Shown here in pieces: positions 1-5,796 of a DNA stretch of 16,009 bases. Source of the DNA: Hyphomonas sp. Lineage in GTDB: Bacteria > Pseudomonadota > Alphaproteobacteria > Caulobacterales > Hyphomonadaceae. The position numbers and the translations under genes were made by a program. Numbering within the stretch: position 1 is the stretch's first letter; each line of letters begins with the position of its first letter. Under the pieces are notes generated by a model. It searched no databases and was not told the DNA's origin. It saw only the letters and a program-made list of their open reading frames with translations. The stretch is taken from NCBI GenBank assembly GCA_024743015.1, contig JANSXJ010000048.1:1-16009 (forward strand), given 5' to 3'.

Positions 1-2
1 CT

Positions 3-149
3 GGACTGCTCGTCGCTGCTGCCCTGACCGTCGCTGCTTTCGCAAGTGTCAAAGACGACGGCGTAAAGCTCGCAGCTGGCGGTGTTGAAATGACGCTCAA
101 CGCTTCGTTCGACAAGGGATTGATGATCAGTTTCATCGCTCCGGAATAG
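3..149 (+). CDS. C-terminal end of an unidentified protein (partial)
   Basis: An open frame runs in from the left edge and ends at TAG 147-149, giving 48 residues. The visible part begins with a hydrophobic alanine/valine/leucine stretch (GLLVAAALTVAAFASV) that could be a membrane helix or the end of a signal peptide. A short polar tail ending in SFIAPE follows. The codon choice (many GCT, CTC, GTC, GAC codons) suits a real gene of this genome, and nothing on the other strand competes. I do not recognise the family. With the N-terminus missing, the function cannot be inferred. Confidence 0.5.
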   Translation, partial: GLLVAAALTVAAFASVKDDGVKLAAGGVEMTLNASFDKGLMISFIAPE

Positions 150-230
150 AGCACTTTCCGAACTCCTGTTTCGGTGAAACCCTCTCTCTCCCTGAACGCA
201 CACTTGAGAGCATCGGACCAGGATTAAGCA

Positions 231-311
231 CCCCACTCAGATGGGGGGAAAGTCTCGCAGCGCGCTGTGGGGCTTTCCGGCATAGAAGATACGCAGGTGG
301 CGGGTTTTTTT
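231..311 (+). ncRNA. Possible structured RNA or structured 3' UTR: two hairpins and a T-run
   Basis: Two adjacent hairpins are visible. The first is CCCCA (231-235) with TGGGG (242-246) around a six-base loop. The second spans 247-278: GGAAAG pairs with CTTTCC, and the 20 bases between them keep pairing down to a CGCG loop if G-U pairs are allowed. The three T/G oppositions (253/272, 255/270, 257/268) pair only in RNA made from the + strand; on the other strand they would be A/C mismatches. Seven Ts follow at 305-311, but only a 3-bp stem (292-294 with 300-302) precedes them, so termination there is uncertain. It could be the 3' UTR of the gene ending at 149 or a separate small RNA. I recognise no known RNA family. 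Confidence 0.3.
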
Positions 312-326
312 GTAGATCGCCGCGAA

Positions 327-743
327 TTAGTTCCCATCCAATGGTGGATATCGACCGGCGCAGTCTCCGATTGGTGACAAACACGCCGTGTAGGCCGCGC
401 GCATGGATGCCATACAAACCGCATAGTCACGCGAGGTTTCTAGAACCTCGTTTCCAAATCCCGTCCTTGGCTGATGGTTTCGATCGCACCAAGCCGCGTC
501 ACGAATGTATTGAAATCTACAGCTGTTGAAACACTGCTGCCTTTGATCAGGCGGCAGGCTCCCCCGCTCGGTTTCCCAATCATACTGCATTTGTGAGAAG
601 TCCAGGAATTGTTGATCAATCAACCGTTCCAAATCAGATGGCCCAGCATCGCAGTTAGCTCCCAGACAGGTCGTTTGGGCGATTGATTGCGGGCTTAAGT
701 AAAAAATGAATGCAAAAAAACCAAAAGAAATTATTTTCATCAT
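327..743 (-). CDS. Small secreted protein with eight cysteines (hypothetical)
   Basis: This 138-residue protein begins with a lysine, then a hydrophobic stretch, and a likely signal peptidase site after SIA at about residue 22. The mature part has eight cysteines (26, 31, 71, 75, 86, 110, 121, 128), including C-x3-C at 71-75 and C-x10-C at 110-121. That even number fits disulfide bonding in the periplasm or outside the cell. Two ATG codons stand side by side (743 and 740), and I see no Shine-Dalgarno sequence before either. The upstream region, and the first codons themselves, are much richer in A and T than the rest of the window. The gene stands alone, with no same-strand neighbour nearby. 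I do not recognise the family. The signal peptide and cysteine spacing are seen; export is inferred. Confidence 0.6.
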   Translation of the reverse strand: MMKIISFGFFAFIFYLSPQSIAQTTCLGANCDAGPSDLERLIDQQFLDFSQMQYDWETERGSLPPDQRQQCFNSCRFQYIRDAAWCDRNHQPRTGFGNEVLETSRDYAVCMASMRAAYTACLSPIGDCAGRYPPLDGN

Positions 744-787
744 AATACGATCAAATATAATATAAAGATCATTCTATTTCACTAAAA

Positions 788-815
788 TAGACGCAAATCA
801 AGTATTCGGTATACA
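788..815 (+). promoter_or_regulatory. Possible promoter for a small transcript
   Basis: TAGACG (788-793) and TATACA (810-815) are 16 bases apart and match four and five of six sigma-70 consensus bases. A transcript starting near 822 would end at the terminator at 908-925, giving about 100 bases. Confidence 0.3.
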
Positions 816-821
816 AAGTGG

Positions 822-925
822 AAGATTTCTGAATAATCGGAGCGTAATAAACGGCGACTCCCGGAAAGTGCGCAGCACTCATCCGGGACCTAGCGGGTCT
901 GGGTCTCGTCACGAAGTGACTTTTT
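822..925 (+). ncRNA. Candidate small RNA, about 100 bases, with two hairpins and an intrinsic terminator
   Basis: The segment between a plausible promoter and a clean terminator has no convincing reading frame but folds well. TCCCGGA (859-865) pairs with TCCGGGA (882-888), and inside this AGTGC (867-871) pairs with GCACT (875-879) around a GCA loop. The terminator hairpin follows. The neighbouring upstream gene is on the opposite strand, so this terminator cannot serve it. Some + strand transcript must therefore end here, either a free small RNA or a leader/attenuator of the GT87 gene 123 bases further on. The 5' end is inferred. No known family is recognised. Confidence 0.35.
908..925 (+). 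terminator. Intrinsic terminator
   Basis: GTCAC (908-912), a GAA loop (913-915) and GTGAC (916-920) form a perfect five-base-pair stem directly followed by five Ts (921-925). The arrangement terminates + strand transcription only. Confidence 0.6.
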
Positions 926-1047
926 CCAGCGGTTCGAACGGACCTCGTATTAACCCTTCTATCATCGAGATTTATCTCACCTTCACCTCTCTGAGCTATC
1001 GCTGATGCGACACCGGTTTGTGTGGCTTAGTGTTGAGGGTGAACATC

Positions 1048-2259
1048 ATGAATCTGGACTTCAAACAGGCCAGTTGGATCAATCCGGAGCGCATCGAGCG
1101 CGTCGCCCTCATTTTTCTCCTCTTCGGAATAGCCGCGACGATCGCGTTGATCGCAACCTCTAATGGTGGTCTCGACATTTTTGGGCGACCGCTCGGCACA
1201 GACTTTTCCAATGTTTATTCAGCGGGGCAAATGGTTTTGGATGGCCGGGATGCCGTCGCTTATGTGCCGGTCGAACAGGAGAAAGTGCAACAAGCCTTTT
1301 TCAATGACCCAGAGGTGCCATTCTATGCCTGGCACTATCCACCTTTCTTTCTGATCGTTGCGGCTGGGCTTGCGGTTTTGCCGTATACGCTGAGCTGGCT
1401 GACCTGGATGGCGGCGACGCTGCCGCTTTATTTTGTGGCCATGCGTCGGATTATCGGTGGCAAGACAGCAATGCTCGCCGCAATCGGGTTTCCGGCAGTC
1501 GCTGTCAATTTTCTGCACGGGCAAAATGGGTTCCTGACCGCGGCGTTGATCGCCGGGGCAATGCTGAGCTTGCGGTCTCGACCCCTCGCGGCGGGCCTTT
1601 TAATTGCGCTGCTCGCCTATAAGCCACAATTTGGCGTCTTGATTCCGATTGCACTGCTCGCGGGGGGCTATTATCGAACGTTTGTGGCGGCGGCGCTCAC
1701 CCTTGCCGGGATGTGCGTGATCGCCACGCTGGCCTTTGGGACCGAGATCTGGCTGGCCTTTTACGAAAGTCGTCACTTCTCGCAGAATTTTATCCTGGAA
1801 GCAGGATCGACCGGCTGGCAAAAAATCCAGAGCATATTTTCAGCCGTGAGAATGTGGGGAGGCTCGGTTAGTCAGGCTTACTTTGTTCAGGCCTGTCTGG
1901 CACTTTTCCTGATCGTCTCCACCATCTGGATTTGGCGCAGCAAGGTCGATCATGATCTGAAGGCGGCGAGCCTAATCGTCGGATCTTTGCTGATCACGCC
2001 CTACATGCTCGACTATGATATGGTCGCGCTGGCGCCAGCCCTGCTGTTCGTGGCACGGTTCGGCATAAAGACAGCGTTCCTGCCCTATGAGCGGCTGCTA
2101 TTGGCAATTATCTGGATGGCACCGGTTCTGACGCGGCCTGCAAATGAGTATCTTTTCGTGCCGATTGGATTGGTCTCCATGCTGGCGCTGTTCGGGCTCA
2201 TTCTGTACAAGGCGGCGATGCAGCAGGCGACCCAATCCCTTGCGGTCTCGCCGGCTTAG
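1048..2259 (+). CDS. GT87 / DUF2029 family multi-pass membrane glycosyltransferase
   Basis: The 403-residue protein is largely hydrophobic, with roughly nine to eleven membrane helices. It shows the signature order of the GT87/DUF2029 family. After the first helix comes TDFSNVYSAG (51-60), whose aspartate matches the conserved acidic residue of GT-C type enzymes, then a periplasmic segment, then HYPPFF (96-101). HGQNG (157-161), AYKPQ (190-194) and TPYMLDYDM (317-325) follow. Characterised relatives are polyprenyl-phosphate-dependent mannosyltransferases of actinobacterial envelopes; the substrate in proteobacteria is generally unknown, so only the class is assigned. The start was placed at ATG 1048 because GAGGG (1035-1039) lies eight bases upstream. 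An earlier in-frame codon at 1018 lacks such a site. The gene appears to be transcribed alone. Confidence 0.85.
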   Translation: MNLDFKQASWINPERIERVALIFLLFGIAATIALIATSNGGLDIFGRPLGTDFSNVYSAGQMVLDGRDAVAYVPVEQEKVQQAFFNDPEVPFYAWHYPPFFLIVAAGLAVLPYTLSWLTWMAATLPLYFVAMRRIIGGKTAMLAAIGFPAVAVNFLHGQNGFLTAALIAGAMLSLRSRPLAAGLLIALLAYKPQFGVLIPIALLAGGYYRTFVAAALTLAGMCVIATLAFGTEIWLAFYESRHFSQNFILEAGSTGWQKIQSIFSAVRMWGGSVSQAYFVQACLALFLIVSTIWIWRSKVDHDLKAASLIVGSLLITPYMLDYDMVALAPALLFVARFGIKTAFLPYERLLLAIIWMAPVLTRPANEYLFVPIGLVSMLALFGLILYKAAMQQATQSLAVSPA

Positions 2260-2330
2260 TTCAACCAGCGGTATCTGTCGGAGCGGCAGATCAGAACGCC
2301 CATGGGTCGGAATTCACCCAACAATTAACC

Positions 2331-2367
2331 AAAAACGCCATTCTCACGCATCTGTGTGGTCGTTTTT
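2331..2367 (+). terminator. Weak terminator-like inverted repeat after the GT87 gene
   Basis: AAAAACG (2331-2337) and CGTTTTT (2361-2367) form an inverted repeat extended by CCA/TGG (2338-2340, 2357-2359) with one bulged T. The A-run on one side and T-run on the other would suit a terminator in either direction. The stem is AT-rich with a 16-base loop, so it would be weak. Confidence 0.3.
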
Positions 2368-2414
2368 TCATTTGTTTCGTGCCAAATGGCCTGGAAGTGG
2401 CATAAGTGTGTGGC

Positions 2415-3665
2415 ATGTCAGATAAGCGTATTCTTCTGATCATTGGCGGGGGTATAGCCGCCTATAAGTCCTTGGAGCTCATTCGCGAGCTTTCGCGGCG
2501 CGGGATCGCGAGCCGCTGCATTGTCACCAAGGGCGGTCAGGAATTTGTCACGCCGCTATCCGTCTCTGCACTGTCCGGAGAGAAGGTGTTTACCGAACTC
2601 TTCGATCTCGATGATGAGGCCGACATGGGCCACATTCAGCTTTCGCGCTCTGCCGACCTGGTCGTGGTCTGTCCGGCGACGGCCGACCTGATGGCCAAGG
2701 CCGCTGCGGGTCTGGCCAATGATCTCGCCTCGACCACACTTCTCGCAACAGACAAACCGGTACTGATGGTGCCGGCGATGAATGTCCGCATGTGGGAGCA
2801 TGCTGCGACCCAGCGCAATCTCGAAACGCTGCGCGCGGTTGGCGTTGAGGTCATGGACCCCGACGAAGGCGCAATGGCCTGCGGCGAGTTTGGACCCGGT
2901 CGCTTACCGGAACCGCTCGCGATTGCTGACCGGATCGAACAGAAACTGGCGGGCGGTGCGGTGCTTTACGGGCTGGACTCAAAGCCGCTTGCCGGACGTC
3001 ACGTACTGGTAACGGCTGGGCCGACCCGCGAACCTCTGGACCCGGTCCGCTTTTTGTCCAACCATTCCAGCGGCAAGCAAGGCTATGCGATTGCTGGCGC
3101 GCTGGCGGCGGCAGGCGCGCGGGTTACGCTGGTCTCCGGGCCCGTCTCTGTGCCGGTGCCGCAAGGTGTCGATCTGGTGCCGATTGAGACCGCGCGCGAA
3201 ATGCTGGAGGCCTGTGAAAGCGCGCTGCCAGCAGATGTGTTCATTTCCGTTGCCGCGGTAGCCGATTGGCGCCCGAGCCGTGCCGCAGCGAAGAAGATGA
3301 AATTGAAAGAGGGCGAAGGCGATCCGCATCCGACGCTCGAGCTTTCCGAAAACCCCGACATTCTCGCCACGCTGTCCCGCAAGAAGAAATGGCGTCCGGA
3401 TCTGGTTATCGGCTTTGCGGCTGAGACCCATGATGTCGAGGATCTCGCCATCGCCAAACTGAAGCGCAAACGCTGCGACTGGATTGTCGCCAATGATGTC
3501 AGCGGTGATGTCATGGGCGGAGCGATGAACCAGGTGTCTCTGGTCACTCGGCAGGGGATCGAAGACCGCTGGCCGCGTATGACCAAGGAAGACGTCGCGG
3601 TTCGTCTGGTGGCGCGTATCGTCGATGAGTTTGACGACGAATCCGACCAGATCGCCGCGCAATAG
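2415..3665 (+). CDS. coaBC: Bifunctional phosphopantothenoylcysteine decarboxylase / phosphopantothenate-cysteine ligase
   Basis: CoaBC (Dfp) performs two consecutive steps of coenzyme A synthesis in the cytoplasm: it ligates cysteine to 4'-phosphopantothenate using CTP, then decarboxylates the product using FMN. The 416-residue protein has both halves. The N-terminal flavoprotein CoaC domain shows GGGIAAYKS (11-19), the catalytic-type histidine in GHIQLS (H73), CPATAD (86-91), the PAMNVRMW motif (120-127) and the cysteine of MACGEFG (C156). The CoaB domain begins near 197 with VTAGPTREPLDPVRFLSNHSSG (split here as VTAGPT 199-204, DPVRFLSNHSSGKQG 209-223), followed by AAVADWRP (280-287), NPDILA (313-318), GFAAET (333-338) and DWIVAN (355-360). 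ATG 2415 matches the usual N-terminus. GTG 2406 in the same frame, eight bases after GGAAG, is a real alternative and would add three residues. dut lies downstream, an association also known in enterobacteria. Confidence 0.96.
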   Translation: MSDKRILLIIGGGIAAYKSLELIRELSRRGIASRCIVTKGGQEFVTPLSVSALSGEKVFTELFDLDDEADMGHIQLSRSADLVVVCPATADLMAKAAAGLANDLASTTLLATDKPVLMVPAMNVRMWEHAATQRNLETLRAVGVEVMDPDEGAMACGEFGPGRLPEPLAIADRIEQKLAGGAVLYGLDSKPLAGRHVLVTAGPTREPLDPVRFLSNHSSGKQGYAIAGALAAAGARVTLVSGPVSVPVPQGVDLVPIETAREMLEACESALPADVFISVAAVADWRPSRAAAKKMKLKEGEGDPHPTLELSENPDILATLSRKKKWRPDLVIGFAAETHDVEDLAIAKLKRKRCDWIVANDVSGDVMGGAMNQVSLVTRQGIEDRWPRMTKEDVAVRLVARIVDEFDDESDQIAAQ

Positions 3666-3739
3666 GTTTGAGTCGCGAAAGGCCGCGGCCTGCCAGCCCA
3701 CTCACAGAAATCGCCGCTCTCCCTTCCAGGCTCCGCTTG

Positions 3740-3748
3740 TGCTAGATT
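3740..3748 (+). promoter_or_regulatory. Possible extended -10 promoter element
   Basis: TGCTAGATT (3740-3748) fits an extended -10 element (TG, one base, then TAGATT) 29 bases before the next start codon. No good -35 hexamer is seen, so this is tentative. Confidence 0.25.
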
Positions 3749-3777
3749 CTGTCCTGCATCGTGTGGGAGGACAGGAT

Positions 3778-4188
3778 ATGGCGCGCGCAATTCCGACAGA
3801 TGAAACGCTACTGGCGATGATCTATAAGCGGCATTTGAAAGAATTTTCCGACTGGTCGGAGGAGAACAAGACGCGCGTTTCCAAGATCTGGGTGCCGATC
3901 GACATCGATGCCATGGCGAAGAAATATCGCTGCGACCCTGACCTGATCTTTGGCCGGCTCTATTATCACATGAACGAAAAATACGGTTCCAGCACGGGTG
4001 ATGGCCAGGATGTGAATTTCTTCAATATGCGCCTCGCCAATGATCGCCACGTCGTGAACTTTCCCTTGCTGACCTCTGTGCTCGCAGACCTTCAGGACAA
4101 TCGGAAACGCTTCATCATCTCCACCCGGCTCGCAGCGCTATCGCTGGTCGTGTCCGCGATTTCCATCGGAATTGCAGTGATGACCTAA
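3778..4188 (+). CDS. Conserved-looking small protein with a C-terminal membrane anchor (unknown function)
   Basis: ATG 3778 is preceded by GGGAGGA (3766-3772), a strong ribosome binding site, so it is preferred over the upstream codon at 3625 that would overlap coaBC. The 136-residue product has a soluble, charged part (1-110) with many aromatic residues, including WVPIDIDAMAKKY (38-50) and DLIFGRLYYHMNEKYG (55-70). A single hydrophobic helix follows near 113-133, with three polar or small residues after it. This is a tail-anchored layout with the bulk facing the cytoplasm. I do not recognise a family or catalytic motif. It lies between coaBC and dut on the same strand, 112 bases after coaBC, and may be co-transcribed with it. 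The layout is seen; topology is inferred. Confidence 0.7.
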   Translation: MARAIPTDETLLAMIYKRHLKEFSDWSEENKTRVSKIWVPIDIDAMAKKYRCDPDLIFGRLYYHMNEKYGSSTGDGQDVNFFNMRLANDRHVVNFPLLTSVLADLQDNRKRFIISTRLAALSLVVSAISIGIAVMT

Positions 4189-4282
4189 GTTCGAGGGTTC
4201 GGGGCTGGCGCGATGCAACCCATTCAGGGGCTGAGCCAATTTCCGCTTTCGGCGTCGGAGGGGACGTAAAACACCACCGCTT

Positions 4283-4303
4283 ATCCCGGGCTCGACCCGG
4301 GAT
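4283..4303. repeat. Palindromic repeat, eight-base arms
   Basis: ATCCCGGG (4283-4290) and CCCGGGAT (4296-4303) flank CTCGA, a perfect 8-bp stem. As I recall, this type of ATCCCGGG..CCCGGGAT hairpin occurs between genes in many alphaproteobacterial genomes. There is no T-run, so it is not a standard terminator. Confidence 0.8.
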
Positions 4304-4334
4304 TTCTATCGATGGCTTTAGGCTACGAGGCTGG

Positions 4335-4358
4335 AGATCCCGGCTTTCGCCGGGATCT
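4335..4358. repeat. Palindromic repeat, ten-base arms
   Basis: AGATCCCGGC (4335-4344) and GCCGGGATCT (4349-4358) form a perfect 10-bp stem around TTTC. It shares ATCCCGG with the previous palindrome but has a different loop and closing bases, so it is a related, not identical, repeat class. Confidence 0.8.
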
Positions 4359-4374
4359 GCGGATAGTATGAAAG

Positions 4375-4576
4375 CCTCATCCTGAGCGTGTCGAAGGACG
4401 AGGCAGGCTTCCCGGAGAGGGCAACGACTGGCCGCCGACACCTGCGCAGGCAGGTATCCATGGATGATTGGTGAACTCTGATCCCTAGGTCCCTGCCTGC
4501 GCAGGGACTGGCGGACTTAGGGCGCTCGGCCCTTGATCCTTCAGGTCCCCGATCCTTCGACAGGCTCAGGATGAGG
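4375..4576. repeat. About 200-bp nested inverted-repeat element (REP- or MITE-like)
   Basis: The outer arms are CCTCATCCTGAG at 4375-4386, continuing with GTGTCGAAGGA, and its inverted counterpart TCCTTCGACAGGCTCAGGATGAGG at the right end, ending near 4576. The two copies differ by only a base or two over the CATCCTGAG..TGTCGAAGGA core. The inner arms are a perfect 14-base inverted repeat, CCTGCGCAGGCAGG (4441-4454) and CCTGCCTGCGCAGG (4492-4505). Each outer arm is itself partly palindromic (CCTC/GAGG, TCCT/AGGA). No transposase is present. The layout resembles a non-autonomous mobile element or a paired REP structure. Confidence 0.7.
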
Positions 4577-4580
4577 GCCT

Positions 4581-4596
4581 GGGGGTTTATGCCCCC
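4581..4596. repeat. G5/C5 hairpin
   Basis: GGGGG (4581-4585) and CCCCC (4592-4596) flank TTTATG. It abuts the nested repeat element and may be part of the same inserted unit. There is no T-run. Confidence 0.55.
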
Positions 4597-4725
4597 TCCT
4601 GACCCGTTGCAGCCATTCCGCACATCTCTTTTCCAACGCTATCTCTCTTTCAATTGCGCGCTTCACGTCGTCCTCGTCCTCCGTCCCACTTGACTCAAAC
4701 CCCCGACTCCGTCGCTCTGCAAATC

Positions 4726-5181
4726 ATGACTGATGTGACTGTTGCTGTGCGGCCCTTGCCGCATTTTGAGGGGCTGGATCTGCCCGCCTATGAAACTTTG
4801 GGCGCCGCTGGAATGGATGTCCGCGCGGCCGTTCCGGAAAGCGAACCGATGGTGCTGACGCCGGGAACTCGCATGATGGTGCCGACGGGATTGAGTGTTG
4901 CGATTCCGCAAGGCTATGAGATCCAGATGCGGCCGCGCTCAGGACTGGCGGCCAAGCACGGGATCACTTGTCTGAACACGCCCGGTACGATTGACAGCGA
5001 TTATCGCGGCGAGCTGAAAGTCATTCTGATCAATCATGGCCAGGATGCGTTCACCATCGCGCGCGGTGAGCGGATTGGACAGATGGTGCTCGCCCCGGTC
5101 ACGCGTATCGTCTGGGAGCAAGTCGCTACGCTCGACGAAACCGAGCGCGGCGCTGGCGGGTTCGGGTCGACCGGCAGATAA
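4726..5181 (+). CDS. dut: Deoxyuridine 5'-triphosphate nucleotidohydrolase (dUTPase)
   Basis: The enzyme hydrolyses dUTP to dUMP and pyrophosphate, which keeps uracil out of DNA and supplies dUMP for thymidylate synthesis. The 151-residue product has the normal length of the homotrimeric family, and all five motifs are present in order: AGMDVRAA (28-35), [11 protein letters not shown] (69-79), [11 protein letters not shown] (87-97, with the water-activating aspartate at about 90), GERIGQMVL (114-122) and the flexible C-terminal arm [11 protein letters not shown] (141-151). ATG 4726 gives the usual N-terminus, although no Shine-Dalgarno sequence precedes it. The in-frame TTG at 4654 would add an atypical arginine/proline-rich extension and is rejected. 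The repeat mosaic upstream separates dut from the coaBC cluster, so it probably has its own promoter, which I could not locate. Confidence 0.96.
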   Translation: MTDVTVAVRPLPHFEGLDLPAYETLGAAGMDVRAAVPESEPMVLTPGTRMMVPTGLSVAIPQGYEIQMRPRSGLAAKHGITCLNTPGTIDSDYRGELKVILINHGQDAFTIARGERIGQMVLAPVTRIVWEQVATLDETERGAGGFGSTGR

Positions 5182-5185
5182 TTCC

Positions 5186-5213
5186 TTGCGTTTTTGTCCA
5201 GACACGCTATATA
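5186..5213 (+). promoter_or_regulatory. Promoter of the PspB-like gene
   Basis: TTGCGT (5186-5191) and TATATA (5208-5213) are 16 bases apart and match sigma-70 hexamers well, starting just after the dut stop codon. The expected transcription start is near 5220, within the palindrome at 5212-5226. Confidence 0.5.
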
Positions 5214-5226
5214 TCGAAAAACGATA
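5212..5226. promoter_or_regulatory. Operator-like palindrome over the -10 region and transcription start
   Basis: TATCG (5212-5216) and CGATA (5222-5226) are perfect inverted arms around AAAAA. A further TATCGATA lies just inside the coding region (5249-5256). A longer inverted repeat, TTTTTGTCC (5191-5199) with GGACAAAAA (5234-5242), encloses the palindrome and includes the ribosome binding site. Its position on the promoter suggests a repressor site, but no regulator can be named. Confidence 0.35.
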
Positions 5227-5243
5227 AGAGTCAGGACAAAAAA

Positions 5244-5483
5244 ATGGATATCGATAGCCCCTTCACGATGGTGGTGCTGATCGTGCTGATTGCCGTCGGC
5301 GCGGGAGTCATCAAGACCTGGATCGAGACGCGTGCCAATTCGACGGCGGACGAAGAAACCCGTCTGCGCATGGAAGATCTAGAACGCGAAGTTATTCGTT
5401 TGCGAGACCGCGTGAAGGTGCTGGAGAAGATCACGACCGATGGCGACAATCGCCTACGTGACGAGATTTCCCGGCTGGCTTAA
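5244..5483 (+). CDS. PspB-like small membrane protein with coiled coil
   Basis: The 79-residue protein has one N-terminal membrane helix (about 8-26). A charged, heptad-like helix follows (about 35-62), containing EDLEREVIRLRDRVKVLEKI, then a short tail, LRDEISRL. This matches the size and layout of PspB of the phage-shock response, including the motif order of an RxRxRxxxLE-type coiled coil, an acidic spacer and a final arginine-rich stretch. Classical PspB stabilises PspC and relieves PspA control of PspF. No pspA, pspC or pspF is nearby, so a function in that pathway is only inferred by similarity. AGGA (5233-5236) lies seven bases before the ATG. The stop TAA (5481-5483) overlaps the stop of the convergent gene. 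Confidence 0.7.
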   Translation: MDIDSPFTMVVLIVLIAVGAGVIKTWIETRANSTADEETRLRMEDLEREVIRLRDRVKVLEKITTDGDNRLRDEISRLA

Positions 5484-5722
5484 CGGTCTTCCGGCGCCTC
5501 AAAGCCCCTGCCGATAAGGTTTGCGGCGTAGGCAGAGACTGAAAATCCAACTATCCCAATTCCGGCCGCATAGAGCGTGGCGAGGTTCGTGTTGCAGCTC
5601 GGACCGCCCTCGGCGCAGCTGCCATAGTTCAGCGTGTAGAACATATAGATCGCTGTGAGCGCCGCGAATACAGCGAGGGCGAACAGCGCCCGCGACAACC
5701 ATTTAAGGCCAAGTGAAATCAT
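5480..5722 (-). CDS. Small two-helix membrane protein (hypothetical)
   Basis: The 80-residue protein is predicted to have two membrane helices (about 8-30 and 49-71). The loop between them, from about residue 34, contains CAEGGPSC, two cysteines that could form a disulfide on the periplasmic side. The start at 5722 is chosen because AAGGA lies nine bases before it on the minus strand. The frame can be extended to a TTG at 5800, which would overlap the LysR stop codon by four bases and add 26 residues, but that stretch lacks a good ribosome binding site. The gene follows the LysR regulator on the same strand and may be co-transcribed. I do not recognise the family. Confidence 0.65.
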   Translation of the reverse strand: MISLGLKWLSRALFALAVFAALTAIYMFYTLNYGSCAEGGPSCNTNLATLYAAGIGIVGFSVSAYAANLIGRGFEAPEDR

Positions 5723-5796
5723 ACTGGTAGGTCCTTCTGGTATATCCCGGATCGCGATCTGAGGAGGTCGCAGGCTGGTACTTACGCTGCGATCGG

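Larger units (their letters stand above)
744..1047. other. Intergenic stretch: AT-rich half, then hairpins and terminator
   Basis: These 304 bases separate the minus-strand eight-cysteine gene from the plus-strand GT87 gene. The first half (about 744-850) is markedly AT-rich and probably carries promoters for both directions. The second half has normal GC and holds the hairpin at 859-888 and the intrinsic terminator at 908-925, listed separately. The part from 926 to 1034 shows no clear motif. A TTCGAAC at 934-940 resembles a tRNA T-loop, but the flanking stems do not pair. Confidence 0.6.
4189..4725. repeat. Gene-free stretch built mainly of palindromic repeats
   Basis: Between the tail-anchored protein gene and dut there are 537 bases without a credible gene. 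From 4283 to about 4596 the stretch is nearly wall-to-wall hairpins: two unrelated perfect palindromes, then a nested pair of inverted repeats (4375-4576), then a G5/C5 hairpin. The frames crossing this stretch are products of the repeat sequence. The part from 4597 to 4725 is pyrimidine-rich and holds no clear promoter or Shine-Dalgarno sequence for dut. Confidence 0.8.

Noticed and set aside
925..950. TTCGAAC resembling the T-loop of a tRNA
   Set aside because: The flanking bases cannot form the T-stem, and no acceptor or anticodon arm is found around it.
2273..2291. Hairpin ATCTGTCG-GAG-CGGCAGAT after the GT87 gene
   Set aside because: The stem is good but no T-run follows on either strand, so it was not called a terminator.
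2979..3790. Long minus-strand frames opposite coaBC
   Set aside because: They are shadows of a gene with every CoaBC motif; their compositions (arginine/serine-rich) are not protein-like.
4115..4623. Two minus-strand reading frames of 101-108 codons across the repeat mosaic
   Set aside because: Their translations come directly from the palindromic repeats (for example FDTLRMRLSYY, IPAKAGISS), a known source of false proteins, and they lack ribosome sites.
4654..4725. Upstream TTG start for dut
   Set aside because: It would add an arginine- and proline-rich extension not found in the 150-residue dUTPase family.
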